Positions 8,157 to 16,665 of a stretch of 64,000 nt of DNA are shown in pieces. Position 1 is the stretch's first letter, and every line of letters begins with the position of its first letter. A program made the translations under genes and the position numbers. The notes under the pieces are model-generated. The model saw only the letters and a program-made list of their open reading frames with translations. It was not told the DNA's origin and searched no databases. The DNA is from Paenibacillus jilunlii. Its GTDB lineage: Bacteria; Bacillota; Bacilli; Paenibacillales; Paenibacillaceae. The stretch covers positions 176,559 through 240,558 of the forward strand of contig NZ_FNGM01000002.1 in assembly GCF_900102965.1 (NCBI RefSeq), given 5' to 3'.

Positions 8157-8275
8157 AAGCCCCACTTCTTCTTCCTCTCTTCTTCCTACTCTTCCTAAAC
8201 CTCTTCCTCCTCCACCTCTTCTTCCTCTCCTCCTCTTCCTACTCTTCCTACTCTTCCTACTCTTCCTCTTCTCAT
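8157..8275. repeat. Polypyrimidine simple-sequence tract
   Basis: About 120 bases of almost pure C/T on the plus strand, built from repeated CTTCCTA, CTTCCTC and CTCTTC units with a near-perfect (CTTCCTACT)n stretch around 8235-8265. It is non-coding. Confidence 0.85.
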
Positions 8276-8379
8276 TGTTGCCCTCCATCCTTTTTATATC
8301 TCTAATTCCCGTCCTCCCCCTAATTAACGCCTAACGGCATAATGCCCCCTCGCAGACGAACTTACTTAAAATTTGTTGC

Positions 8380-8410
8380 TTGACTTTGAGCATACTCCAA
8401 GTAGTACATT
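8380..8410 (+). promoter_or_regulatory. MerR-type promoter with 19-base spacer and palindromic operator
   Basis: TTGACT (8380-8385), a 19-base spacer and TACATT (8405-8410). The spacer contains the imperfect palindrome CTTTGAG-CATA-CTCCAAG (8384-8401). An over-long spacer with a central palindrome is the hallmark of promoters activated by MerR proteins, and a MerR gene is second in this operon. Confidence 0.65.
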
Positions 8411-8459
8411 CATGGCAGGTGGCCACCGTAATTTGAAAGAGGAAAAGGGGAATTAGGAA

Positions 8460-9200
8460 ATGACACAACCCATCACACAACCAAAAACCATTCTGATCAC
8501 TGGTGCAAATAAAGGCATTGGCTACGAAACGGCCCGGCAGCTCGGGGTCCTCGGGCATAGAATTCTGATCGGCTCACGGGATGAGCAGCGGGGCAGCGAA
8601 GCGGCAGCATCTTTGACAAAAGAAGGTGTTGATGCTCACTTTGTCCAGCTTGATCTGCAGGATCACAATAGTATGGCAGCCGCAGCGCAGACTATTGCTA
8701 AGAATTACTCTTGCCTGGATGTTCTAATTAACAATGCGGGGATCTCCCTTGGAGGAGGCGCTGCTCCAAGCCAGTTGCCGATGAATGACCTTAGAGCAAC
8801 ATTCGAAACCAACTTTTTCGGTACGGTTTCTGTAACGAGGGTTATGCTACCACTACTTTTACAGTCGCCGGCAGGCCGGATTGTCAATATGTCAAGCGGC
8901 CTGGGGTCCTTGACCTTCAACAGTGATCCCGATCACGAGCACGCACAGTTTAATCTGCTTGCCTATAATAGCTCCAAAGCAGCCGTTAACATGGCTACGG
9001 TTGCTTTTGCCAAGGAATTCAAGGATACTCCGCTGAAAGTCAATTCCGCCGACCCCGGCTTCACCGCGACCGACCTCAATGGCTTCACCGGTCAACGCAC
9101 CGTAGAGCAAGGGGCTGGAATTGCTGTACGGCTGGCAACACTGGATGCAGACGGGCCGACAGGAGGATTTTTTGATGAGAATGGAGAAGTTCCTTGGTAA
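8460..9200 (+). CDS. Short-chain dehydrogenase/reductase (SDR)
   Basis: NAD(P)-dependent oxidoreductase of 246 residues with the classical SDR plan. It shows the nucleotide-binding glycine motif TGANKGIG (about 14-21), NNAG (about 92) and the catalytic YNSSK (Tyr about 168, Lys about 172), followed by a SADPGFTATDL loop. ATG 8460 follows AAAGGGG by nine bases. The substrate is unknown; similar enzymes are often called carbonyl or aldehyde reductases. It shares a MerR-type promoter with the regulator encoded 20 bases downstream, so it is probably induced by a reactive carbonyl or similar inducer (inference). Confidence 0.88.
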   Translation: MTQPITQPKTILITGANKGIGYETARQLGVLGHRILIGSRDEQRGSEAAASLTKEGVDAHFVQLDLQDHNSMAAAAQTIAKNYSCLDVLINNAGISLGGGAAPSQLPMNDLRATFETNFFGTVSVTRVMLPLLLQSPAGRIVNMSSGLGSLTFNSDPDHEHAQFNLLAYNSSKAAVNMATVAFAKEFKDTPLKVNSADPGFTATDLNGFTGQRTVEQGAGIAVRLATLDADGPTGGFFDENGEVPW

Positions 9201-9220
9201 CACTACTCAAGGAGGTTTCC

Positions 9221-9661
9221 ATGGATATTACCACGCAGGACATTCCGGAGACCGTCACTTCCATCAGCCAAGCTGCTGAACTGACCGGCCTGACTGAGGA
9301 TACGATACGTTATTATGAGCGCATTGGTCTGCTGCCCTATGCTGACCGCAAACCTAACGGCCATAGGCAATACAGCAAGGACCAGATTCTCGGCATCCGT
9401 TTTCTGCTGCGCCTGAAAGCTACCGGAATGACCCTGGAAGAAATGCGGCATTATCTGGAACTGACCCGCCAGGGGGATAGCACCCTATCCGAACGATATA
9501 CTCTGCTAGAGGCCCACAATGACTATATCGCCCGCGAGATCGCTAAGCTTCAGGAAACGCAAGACGTTATCCGCTATAAGCTCCGCCACTTCCGCGAGCT
9601 GGCAGAGAATCCGAATACGGATGCTTACGACTGTGAAGTACCGGGAGATAGCGGGCGGTAA
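9221..9661 (+). CDS. MerR-family transcriptional regulator
   Basis: 146-residue regulator. The N-terminal winged helix-turn-helix (about 11-80) contains ISQAAELTGLTEDTIRYYER, IGLLPYADRKPNGHRQY and the LKATGMTLEEMRHYL helix. A C-terminal dimerisation coiled coil with repeated Glu/Lys/Arg follows. No paired metal-binding cysteines are present: only one Cys, near the end (DAYDCEVPG), so a metal-sensing MerR or CueR role is unlikely. AldR/AdhR-like sensing of aldehydes is more probable by family. ATG 9221 has GGAGG six bases upstream. It should act at the 19-base-spacer promoter upstream of the dehydrogenase, controlling its own operon. Confidence 0.85.
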   Translation: MDITTQDIPETVTSISQAAELTGLTEDTIRYYERIGLLPYADRKPNGHRQYSKDQILGIRFLLRLKATGMTLEEMRHYLELTRQGDSTLSERYTLLEAHNDYIAREIAKLQETQDVIRYKLRHFRELAENPNTDAYDCEVPGDSGR

Positions 9662-9715
9662 CAGACACAGGAGAGGTGTTCCACCGCTGGGTTCATAAGA
9701 CGGTTTAAATAGACA

Positions 9716-9754
9716 GCCCCGACTTCGCAAAGCTTGTGGAAGTCGGGGCCATTC
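9716..9754. terminator. Terminator after the SDR-merR operon
   Basis: Perfect 11-bp stem GCCCCGACTTC (9716-9726) with GAAGTCGGGGC (9739-9749) and a T/C-rich tail. It may also serve the convergent transporter gene. Confidence 0.75.
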
Positions 9755-9800
9755 TCTTTGTCTGTAATATACTTCAAGCCGGCATAAATCTATATATGGC

Positions 9801-11078
9801 TCAAGCCGTATGCCGTGAAGGCTTCAGGCTTATTCCCTGTTCTCTGGCCTGCTTCTGCACCGGAGGCTTCAGGGAAGCCGCCAGGATGCATGCCAGGATG
9901 CACAGAAGGCCGATGACGGTGAAGGTAGGCTTGAACCCGCCGAGGAACGCAGCGACGAACGATCCGGACAACGCGCCGATCCCGAAACCCTGGTAGACGA
10001 TGCCATAGTTCTTGCTGTGATTGGCAAGGCCGAAGAAGTCGCCGACAATCGCCGGGAACACCGTAATATTGCCCCCGAAGCAAAAAGTAATGGCAGCCAC
10101 ACAAGTGAAGAACAGCCCGTAGCTTAGGGTAGCGTAGCTTAGCGTCAGCATCGCGATGGCAGTGACCAGAAGCGTAGCGCTGACCAGCTTCAGCCGGCTC
10201 ATCCGGTCAGACAGCGCTCCAAGAATCAGCCGTCCGGCGGTATTGAAGATGGCGATCATTGCCACGGCATTGGCCGCCGCAGCGATATTCAGCCCTGCAA
10301 GCTGAACGCCGATATCCTTGACGACGCCAATCAGGTAGAGGCCGCTCATACATGCGGTGAAAAAGACCACGAACAGCAGGTAAGCTTCCTTGGTACGGAG
10401 CATTTTTTTGACGGTGTAGTCTTTCGACGCCGCTGAAACGGCGGCACGCAAGCCACCGGCAGTTGAAGGAGCCGCTGGTCCCCCAGCCGCTTGTACCTGT
10501 ACGGCCACAGGCGCTTCCCGAACCAGCATCGAGCCGATTACGATCATGACCATGACCATAAGACCCCAGTACAGAAAGGCATTCGACACTCCTGCGGAAT
10601 CAATCAGACTGCCGTTGATATATTTGAAGAGCAGGCTTCCAGTTCCATAGGCACCCACCGACACGCCGGAGATTAAGCCTTTGTTCTTCGGGAACCATTT
10701 AATCAGATTGGACAGTGACGTAATGTACGCCGTTCCGTCCGCATATCCAACAACTACACCGGCCAGCAGGTACAACATCGGAAGGGAGCGGGCCTGCGAG
10801 CTTAGGATCAGACCCAGACCCAGCATAATCCCTGCGGCAGCGGTCAGTCTGCGGAGGCCGAACCGGTCCTGCAGTTTCCCCGCGAACAGCGTCGCGAAGG
10901 CCAGGGCAAAGCTGGTAATGGAAAAAGTTATCGAGACAGAGCTGAGCTCCCAGCCGAATTTACTGACAAGCTGTGCATTGAACAGGCTCCAGGTATAGAT
11001 CGTGCCCAGTCCCATCTGCATAATCACTGTGCCTAACACGATGAGCCACCGCTTGCTGCCCGCTGTAGTCGTTGTCAT
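9801..11078 (-). CDS. OFA-family major facilitator transporter (YhjX-like)
   Basis: Membrane transporter of 425 residues with about 12 helices, of the oxalate/formate antiporter (OFA) branch of the MFS. N-terminal motifs are QMGLGTIYTWSLFNAQL, the GKLQDRFGLRR loop between helices 2 and 3, and GLISGVSVGAYGTGS; a second-half loop reads GALSDRMSRLK. A long cytoplasmic loop separates the halves. ATG 11078 is taken as start because AAGGA lies 7-8 bases before it; the longer frame upstream is the promoter region. Escherichia coli YhjX of this family is the target of the pyruvate-responsive LytS/LytTR system YpdAB. Here the transporter lies directly downstream of such a pair, so a carboxylate such as pyruvate is a plausible substrate (inference). 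Confidence 0.88.
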   Translation of the reverse strand: MTTTTAGSKRWLIVLGTVIMQMGLGTIYTWSLFNAQLVSKFGWELSSVSITFSITSFALAFATLFAGKLQDRFGLRRLTAAAGIMLGLGLILSSQARSLPMLYLLAGVVVGYADGTAYITSLSNLIKWFPKNKGLISGVSVGAYGTGSLLFKYINGSLIDSAGVSNAFLYWGLMVMVMIVIGSMLVREAPVAVQVQAAGGPAAPSTAGGLRAAVSAASKDYTVKKMLRTKEAYLLFVVFFTACMSGLYLIGVVKDIGVQLAGLNIAAAANAVAMIAIFNTAGRLILGALSDRMSRLKLVSATLLVTAIAMLTLSYATLSYGLFFTCVAAITFCFGGNITVFPAIVGDFFGLANHSKNYGIVYQGFGIGALSGSFVAAFLGGFKPTFTVIGLLCILACILAASLKPPVQKQAREQGISLKPSRHTA

Positions 11079-11132
11079 GGGTAATTCCTTCTTTCTCTCT
11101 ATTGATCGCTTCAAGGCCTTCTTTGCCTCTTC

Positions 11133-11201
11133 ATTGTAGCGAAAATGCACTTTTTTGAGAGAAATCCGGAATGAGATGACATCTACGGGGAATGAACTGC
11201 C
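11133..11201 (-). promoter_or_regulatory. LytTR-type direct-repeat site and promoter of the OFA transporter
   Basis: On the minus strand GGCAGTTCAT (11192-11201) and GTCATCTCAT (11171-11180) are separated by exactly 11 bases. This is close to the GGCATTTCAT-N11 repeat pair I recall for YpdB at yhjX. A -10 TACAAT (11133-11138) follows. The site begins one base after the regulator's stop codon. Confidence 0.6.
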
Positions 11202-11202
11202 G

Positions 11203-11931
11203 CTAGATGCGCATGATCTGCCTGAACTCCTTCACCTTGCTGCGGCTGACCGGCACTTCAAAGTCCAGATCACGCAGCCTGAGCAGGTAGGTATTGTTGA
11301 ACCAGGGGATAATTTCTTTGATTTTGGACAGGTTCACAAGATATGAGCGGTGACAGCGGAAGAAGCGGTCCTGCGGCAAACGGCTGTGAAACTCACTGAT
11401 ACTGAGGGCCATGCTGTACTCTTCCCCCTTGGTGATGACACTCGTCGTTTTCTCCTGCGCCGAAGCATAATAGATTTCATCGGCATCAACGACGATAATC
11501 TTCTCATTTTTCCACAGGTTGACCTTGTCGCTTAGCTTCACATGCTCCTCTTCTCTTTGATGTCCACGCGCAGCAAATGCCCCCTCCAGCTTATGCAGCA
11601 TCGCCTTGATCCGCGTTTCGCTGTAGGGCTTCAGAATATAGTCGAAGGCTTCGATCTCGAAGGCCTCGGCAGCATGCTCCTTGTATGCGGTAATGAATAC
11701 GATATAGGGCTTGACCGAAAAACGGCTGATATTCTGGGCCAGCAGCACGCCGTCGATGGAAGGGATATTGATATCCAGAAAAATTACATCCACTTCCTCC
11801 GTCTGCAGATACTTCAGTGCGTCCAGCCCGTCCTCGAACTCGGCGGCAATCCTTATGGCGCTGTTTGCTCCGATCAGAAAGGCAAGCTCCTGCCTTGCCA
11901 GCACTTCATCCTCTACGATTATCGCTCTCAT
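11203..11931 (-). CDS. LytTR-family response regulator
   Basis: 242-residue two-component regulator. The receiver domain (1-120) has the acidic pair near EDE (8-10), the phosphoacceptor Asp in [11 protein letters not shown] (about 53), Thr in FITAYKEHA and Lys in ILKPYSE. The C-terminal LytTR DNA-binding domain (about 135-240) has [28 protein letters not shown] and [13 protein letters not shown] 11931 overlaps the kinase stop by four bases, so the two are translationally coupled. It is predicted to bind the direct repeats that start one base after its own stop codon and to activate the transporter. YpdB/LytT relatives respond to pyruvate-type signals. Confidence 0.92.
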   Translation of the reverse strand: MRAIIVEDEVLARQELAFLIGANSAIRIAAEFEDGLDALKYLQTEEVDVIFLDINIPSIDGVLLAQNISRFSVKPYIVFITAYKEHAAEAFEIEAFDYILKPYSETRIKAMLHKLEGAFAARGHQREEEHVKLSDKVNLWKNEKIIVVDADEIYYASAQEKTTSVITKGEEYSMALSISEFHSRLPQDRFFRCHRSYLVNLSKIKEIIPWFNNTYLLRLRDLDFEVPVSRSKVKEFRQIMRI

Positions 11932-13589
11932 CGCTGCTCCTTTGTCACGTCAAAATAAATTTCTGTCCCCTGATCCAGCCTGTGGATCGTCAGGCCTTTG
12001 CCATAAATCAGCTTCACCCGCTGATGCACATTGTACAATCCTATTTTATTATCCGGCATGTTTCCGCTGTAGACCTTCCCGATCGTTTCCTCGCTGATCC
12101 CTATACCGGTATCGGTGATGCCGATCCGCACTGCGCTTTCCAGATCTTGTACCGAGATGGTCACCGTACCTTGGCCTCTCACCTTCAAAATACCGTGGAC
12201 AATCGCATTCTCCACCAACGGCTGAATAATCAGACTGGGAATGCGCACCTCCACCTCGTCAATCTCATACTCCACAGCCAGGCGGCTGCCGAAGCGCGCT
12301 TTTTCAATCTCCACATACTGCTGGACCTGCTGCAGCTCGCGCCGGATATCGATGAAATCGTCGGTCAGCTCCAGATTGTAGCGCATATAGCCCGACAGAT
12401 TAACGATCAGCTCCCGTGCCTTATCCGGGTCAATACGAATGGAAGAAATAATGGCGTTCAGCGCATTGAACAAAAAATGGGGATTAATGCTTGTCTGCAG
12501 TGCCTTCAGCTCCGCCTTGTTGGCCATCTCCTTGATGTCTTCCACCCGCGACACCTCCATCAGCGTCGAGATGATCTGCGACAGCCCGACGGCCATCGCC
12601 TGCAGTGAATAGGTGATTTTATGGGCTTTGGTGTAATAAATTTTGAGCGCACCTGTGACCTCGCCCTTCTCTTTCAGCGGAATGATAATCAGCGAGCGGA
12701 TTGCCCGGTTCATATACTCCGTATCATCGTCGCGGATCGTAATCTCGCCGCTGCGGATCGTCGTCTTCGTTTCTTCACTGATAATTTCATTCGCTTCAGC
12801 ATAATATTCCTCTCCAACGCCGACATAGGCACGGATGTAGCGGGTGTCGGTAATGGCTACCGCGTCTGCTCCAATATCCTCCTTAATAATCCCGCAGATG
12901 ATGCGCAGCGACTGGGGAGTGATACTGCGGAAATAAGGCAGGGTCTTATTGGCAATATCCAGCGCCAGCTTGGACTGTTTCGCGGCAATCCGCTCCTTCT
13001 CCCCCTCCACGCTCTGAACAAGCATAACAATGAGACCGACACTGATCTGGCCGGCAATCATCGGAAAAGCGATCTTCGAAACGATGTCCACCCCAAGCGA
13101 CGCCGGATTGGCCATGACCAGAATCAGCACCATCGTCAGCGCTTCACAGGCCATCCCGGCCAGGATACCCGCAATCCAGCGGCGCTCTGCCGAAGTACGG
13201 CGGTAAATGATGCCCGAGACAATACCCGCCGTAACGCTTGTAATTAGGCAAGGTACTGAGGTAATTCCACCGATATCGATCAGGAACCGGTGCACGCCGG
13301 AGATGATTCCGGTGATCAGGCCAACCCACGGACCGAAGAGGATTCCGCCGGCCACGATCGCGATGATCCGCACATTCACCAGCGACCCCTCGACATTAAT
13401 CCCCGTGTAGGTCCCGAAGATCGCGAACAGGCTGAAGATTACCGTCACCATCGCCAGCTCCTGGGGGGCATAAGCTCCCTGGACAAAAATCTCTTTAAAC
13501 CGCGGCACCCGTGTCAGCACGAAGAGGCACATCAGCAGCAGGGCCGCTCTTTCGAACAATTGCAGCAGTATCGTCAGGTTATGCTCCAC
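11928..13589 (-). CDS. LytS-type sensor histidine kinase (5TM-LYT, GAF, HisKA_6-like)
   Basis: Membrane kinase of 553 residues. There are about six N-terminal helices of the 5TM-5TMR_LYT sensor (residues 1-200) with [17 protein letters not shown], then a GAF domain (about 225-350), the phosphoacceptor box [15 protein letters not shown] (His about 373) and an ATPase domain with [14 protein letters not shown] and [11 protein letters not shown] 13589 is used as start because GGAGG lies seven bases before it; seven extra upstream codons have no site. It forms an operon with the LytTR regulator and the OFA transporter, the same linkage as the pyruvate-sensing YpdAB-YhjX system. The ligand is inferred, not shown. 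Confidence 0.9.
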   Translation of the reverse strand: MEHNLTILLQLFERAALLLMCLFVLTRVPRFKEIFVQGAYAPQELAMVTVIFSLFAIFGTYTGINVEGSLVNVRIIAIVAGGILFGPWVGLITGIISGVHRFLIDIGGITSVPCLITSVTAGIVSGIIYRRTSAERRWIAGILAGMACEALTMVLILVMANPASLGVDIVSKIAFPMIAGQISVGLIVMLVQSVEGEKERIAAKQSKLALDIANKTLPYFRSITPQSLRIICGIIKEDIGADAVAITDTRYIRAYVGVGEEYYAEANEIISEETKTTIRSGEITIRDDDTEYMNRAIRSLIIIPLKEKGEVTGALKIYYTKAHKITYSLQAMAVGLSQIISTLMEVSRVEDIKEMANKAELKALQTSINPHFLFNALNAIISSIRIDPDKARELIVNLSGYMRYNLELTDDFIDIRRELQQVQQYVEIEKARFGSRLAVEYEIDEVEVRIPSLIIQPLVENAIVHGILKVRGQGTVTISVQDLESAVRIGITDTGIGISEETIGKVYSGNMPDNKIGLYNVHQRVKLIYGKGLTIHRLDQGTEIYFDVTKEQR

Positions 13590-13791
13590 AATTACGCCTC
13601 CAAAGGTCAATCTACCGGTTCATTATAAGAGTGCTGCTCCAGATTAGCAATTTATCTGCCGTTCCTGCAATTCCTTTTATTCTACCCCTCCTTGTAGATT
13701 CAGTCTTATAATAAAAGAGCATGACAAAATAGTACCCGGGCATTCCGAAATACGAACTATGTAAAATACGGACTATATGATGGAGGTGTTC

Positions 13792-14373
13792 ATGCTGCGG
13801 TTACATAATGAATTGGACCTGCTGCTGGCTGTGAAAGAAGACCCCTGGATGATGAACATCCTCGCCGCTGTGAGGGATTTGCATTTGCCGGACTCCTGGG
13901 TCTGCGCCGGTTTTGTGCGTTCCAAAGTGTGGGATGTGCAGCACGGTTTTACCGGAAGAACCCCCTTGGGGGATGTGGATGTAATCTATTACGACCCGGA
14001 CAACATCCGTGAGGAAGTGGAAAAATCCTGGGAAGCACAGCTGCGGAGCGCGGCTCCCTCTGTCCCCTGGTCGGTCAAAAATCAAGCGCGAATGCATATC
14101 GTCAACGGCCTCCCCCCTTACTCCTCGTCCACGGACGGCATGTCCAAATTTCCTGAAACGGCAACCGCGCTGGGACTTGCCATGGATGAACATGGAGAGC
14201 TTAGGCTAGCCGCTCCGCATGGGGTTTCGGATGTGCTGGAGCTGACCGTCCGCGCGTCGCCGCACTTCAGGGCGAACCCGCAGCTGCATCCTATCTATGA
14301 GGCACGGGTGGCCGGGAAGAACTGGCAGGCCGTCTGGACTCAGCTGCGGGTGCTTTCCGTACTGGGGATTTAA
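13792..14373 (+). CDS. Nucleotidyltransferase family protein (NTP_transf_6/COG3575 type)
   Basis: 193-residue cytosolic protein of a widely distributed family of uncharacterised predicted nucleotidyltransferases. Seen directly: CAGFVRSKVWD (about 40-50) followed by HGFTGRTPLGDVDVIYYD, in which G-R and the D-V-D pattern are the metal/nucleotide-binding core. A conserved KNQARMHIVNGLPPYSS segment and a DVLELTVRASPHFR C-terminal part follow. ATG 13792 has GGAGG five bases before it. No substrate is known for the family. It stands alone between the divergent LytS gene and a repeat cluster; its promoter probably lies at 13719-13770. Confidence 0.8.
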   Translation: MLRLHNELDLLLAVKEDPWMMNILAAVRDLHLPDSWVCAGFVRSKVWDVQHGFTGRTPLGDVDVIYYDPDNIREEVEKSWEAQLRSAAPSVPWSVKNQARMHIVNGLPPYSSSTDGMSKFPETATALGLAMDEHGELRLAAPHGVSDVLELTVRASPHFRANPQLHPIYEARVAGKNWQAVWTQLRVLSVLGI

Positions 14374-14415
14374 TCCAAAAGACAAGAGCAGCACATCGTT
14401 AATAACACTGCTGCA

Positions 14416-14600
14416 GGTGGAAAAAGTAAACTTATTTCTCCCCCAACATCAACATTCGTGGGGTTTTAGTGGAAAAAAGGAACTTAATCAGGCCATATTA
14501 CCCTGTCAGGAGCAAAATGTGCTGAATTAGTGATACTTTTTCCACTTGGCTAGCGGGAAGCATGATACTCGAGCAAATTAGTAATACTTTTTCCACCTAA
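14416..14600. repeat. GTGGAAAAAG-type intergenic repeat cluster, locus 2
   Basis: Three adjoining units. Unit 1 runs GTGGAAAAAGTAAACTTATT to about 14466. Unit 2 is the 81-base inverted-repeat-bounded element 14467-14547. Unit 3 ends AAATTAGTAATACTTTTTCC (to about 14595). Units 1 and 2 are homologous, in the same order but opposite orientation, to 50094-49957. Unit 2 matches at about 68 of 81 positions by eye. The rest of 14601-14793 contains no convincing gene. Confidence 0.8.
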
Positions 14601-14793
14601 CGAAGCCGGAAGATACGGAAGATACGAACGCTTCTTACACAAAGTTCTTGACGCTGCCAGCAGACTTTCAAAAACGGCACCATACATAGAAAACGCTCCG
14701 CCATCCGCGAAAAGAGCCGCCTCATCGTAGACAATTGCTACTCCGAGACAGCTCTTCATGTTCCTCACCGATGCCTAAGCCGCAGGCTCCGTC

Positions 14794-16218
14794 TTACTTC
14801 AGCATCCCCCGCGCAATCCACACTCCGGCCGCTCCGGCTTGAGCCAGGCCACGGGTGATGCCCGCGCCGTCACCGCCACAGTAGAGGCCTGAAATTTCAG
14901 TTTCCAGGTTCTCTGTAAGCTTCGGACGGGCCGAGTAGAATTTGGCCTCCACGCCATAGAACAGCGTATGTTCTGAGGCGATGCCCGGAGTGACTTTCTC
15001 CAGAGCCTCCACCATTTCGATCAGGCTCTTCATTGTATTATAAGGCAGCACCAGCCCGAGATCGCCAGGCACCGCTTCCTTCAGCGTAGGCTCCAGAAAG
15101 CCTTCCTTAATCCGGGTTTCTGTGGAGCGCCGTCCGCGCAGGATATCCCCGTATTTCTGTACAATGACTCCGCCGCTGGACAAATCATTGGCCCGTTTGC
15201 AGATTTCCCGGGCATATTCATTCGGCTTGTCAAAAGGCTCTGTGAAGGTATGCGAGACCAGCAGCGCAAAATTGGTATTCATGGAACCCAGCGCAGGGTC
15301 CTTGTAGGAATGGCCATTGGCCGCCATCACACCGCTGTGGTTCTCAACAACAACGTGTCCGGAAGGATTGCTGCAAAAGGTGCGGACACGCGTACCTACA
15401 GATGTATTGAAAATGAACTTCCCTTCATAGAGATGCTCATTAATCTCTCTCATGACGACATCCGATGTCTCTACCCTTACACCTACATCGACCTGATTGT
15501 TGTACATCTTGAGCCGGCGTTTCTTCAGCACTTCCGTAAGCCAAGCAGACCCGTCGCGCCCCGGTGCGATCATCACTTTGTCCGCCGCATAGCTTTCGCC
15601 ATTCTTCAGCGTAATGCCCGTAATCCGGTGCTTGCCCTCTTCCTTAACCGTAACAATATCCTGAACCTCAGTTTTGAACAGCATATCAATGCGTACCCGC
15701 AAATATTCATATATGGATTTCAGGATTTCCAGGTTCTGCTCCGTGCCGAGATGGCGCACCTGCGCCCGCAGCAGCTTAAGCCCGGCGGCGTATCCCCGCT
15801 GCTCGATGCCCCGGATGCTTTCGGTGGTCGGATCGGTAATTACCGGCGTGGCCCCATGCTCCAGATTGATGGCATCTACATATTGAATCAGCTCCAGCAC
15901 TTTGGAGGGTGCCAGATAATCTGTCATCCAGCCGCCAAACTCAGTGGTGATATTGAACTTTCCGTCACTGTACGCGCCCGCTCCCCCAAAACCGGCGGTA
16001 ATCGAACACGCAGGCAGACAGCCGGCGAATTCCTTGCGTCCCGCGGCCGGAGGGCAGAGTTTGATTTTCTCCTCCAGAATCGGGCAATTGCGCCGGTATA
16101 TATCATGGCCTTTGTCCACCAGCAGCACCTTAAGCCCAGGGGCCTTGCGCGTCAATTCATAGCAGGCGAAAATTCCAGCCGGTCCGGCACCCACCACAAT
16201 CACATCATATTTACTCAT
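14794..16218 (-). CDS. FAD-dependent dehydrogenase of the COG2509 type
   Basis: 474-residue flavoprotein. The N-terminal Rossmann motif is VIVVGAGPAGIFACYEL, followed by LLVDKGHDIYRRNCPI. The family signature CLPACSITAGFGGAGAYSDG holds conserved Cys and Gly. Further on come APGRDGSAWL and a C-terminal FAD box LYCGGDGAGITRGLAQAGA. Members of this family are annotated only as uncharacterised FAD-dependent dehydrogenases. ATG 16218 is used; the longer open frame has no better site, though the GGAGG at about 13 bases is far. The gene is preceded by a guanine-type riboswitch and terminator, so its expression should respond to purines. That makes an enzyme acting in purine metabolism or salvage a fair hypothesis. 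Confidence 0.85.
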   Translation of the reverse strand: MSKYDVIVVGAGPAGIFACYELTRKAPGLKVLLVDKGHDIYRRNCPILEEKIKLCPPAAGRKEFAGCLPACSITAGFGGAGAYSDGKFNITTEFGGWMTDYLAPSKVLELIQYVDAINLEHGATPVITDPTTESIRGIEQRGYAAGLKLLRAQVRHLGTEQNLEILKSIYEYLRVRIDMLFKTEVQDIVTVKEEGKHRITGITLKNGESYAADKVMIAPGRDGSAWLTEVLKKRRLKMYNNQVDVGVRVETSDVVMREINEHLYEGKFIFNTSVGTRVRTFCSNPSGHVVVENHSGVMAANGHSYKDPALGSMNTNFALLVSHTFTEPFDKPNEYAREICKRANDLSSGGVIVQKYGDILRGRRSTETRIKEGFLEPTLKEAVPGDLGLVLPYNTMKSLIEMVEALEKVTPGIASEHTLFYGVEAKFYSARPKLTENLETEISGLYCGGDGAGITRGLAQAGAAGVWIARGMLK

Positions 16219-16314
16219 TGGTTTCTCTGTTCCTCCCAGGAAGAAACGGTACCGCCTGCCCTCCAGCAAGGGCGTTGTCCGTTTCTGCGATCATATTCTT
16301 ACTGAATGCAGCAC

Positions 16315-16421
16315 AAAAAATCCTGACTACTTCATAGGTATGCCAAATGCACCCTATTCGTAGCCAGGAATTTACGGTTCCCTGTAGAGACCCCCAAACC
16401 TTATCTTTGAGGATATACGAA
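16315..16421 (-). ncRNA. Purine riboswitch (guanine-type, C74) with overlapping terminator
   Basis: Minus-strand aptamer 16421-16357: P1 TTCGTA/TACGAA, P2 CCTCAAA/TTTGGGG with loop GATAAGG, J2/3 GTCTCTAC, P3 GGGAA/TTCCT with loop CCGTAAA, and J3/1 GCT. The base corresponding to xpt C74 is C, which predicts guanine or hypoxanthine rather than adenine. C48 and G73 differ from the consensus. A terminator hairpin CCTGGCTAC (16368-16360) with GTAGTCAGG (16330-16322), plus a T-run (16320-16315), reuses the 3' strands of P3 and P1. Ligand binding should therefore prevent termination, an ON-switch layout as in pbuE. Confidence 0.87.
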
Positions 16422-16452
16422 CAGCTAATCATTGTTTGTTGAGCCACTTGAA

Positions 16453-16481
16453 ATATTACCGAACATAGACGAATGTGTCAA
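16453..16481 (-). promoter_or_regulatory. Sigma-A promoter upstream of the purine riboswitch
   Basis: Minus strand TTGACA (16476-16481), 17-base spacer, TAATAT (16453-16458); the start would fall about 25 bases before the aptamer. Confidence 0.8.
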
Positions 16482-16665
16482 GGATATTTAGCTCTTATAA
16501 TTCGTGTTTTACCTAAAATATAAATATTAACTATCTCCACAATGCTGAACAATAGCCAAAACACGAACATTATTTCTGGTGTATACCTTGCGTCATTATT
16601 TGGAGGAAAAACGTGATTATTGTCGAATATATAGATATATTGCCACTGGAAAAGAGGAACATCTT

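Noticed and set aside
14550..14768. 72-codon minus-strand frame next to repeat locus 2
   Set aside because: Its end lies in the repeat, no good ribosome binding site was found, and the composition is not protein-like enough to call.
15250..16305. 351-codon plus-strand frame
   Set aside because: Antisense to the FAD-dependent dehydrogenase and running into its riboswitch region.
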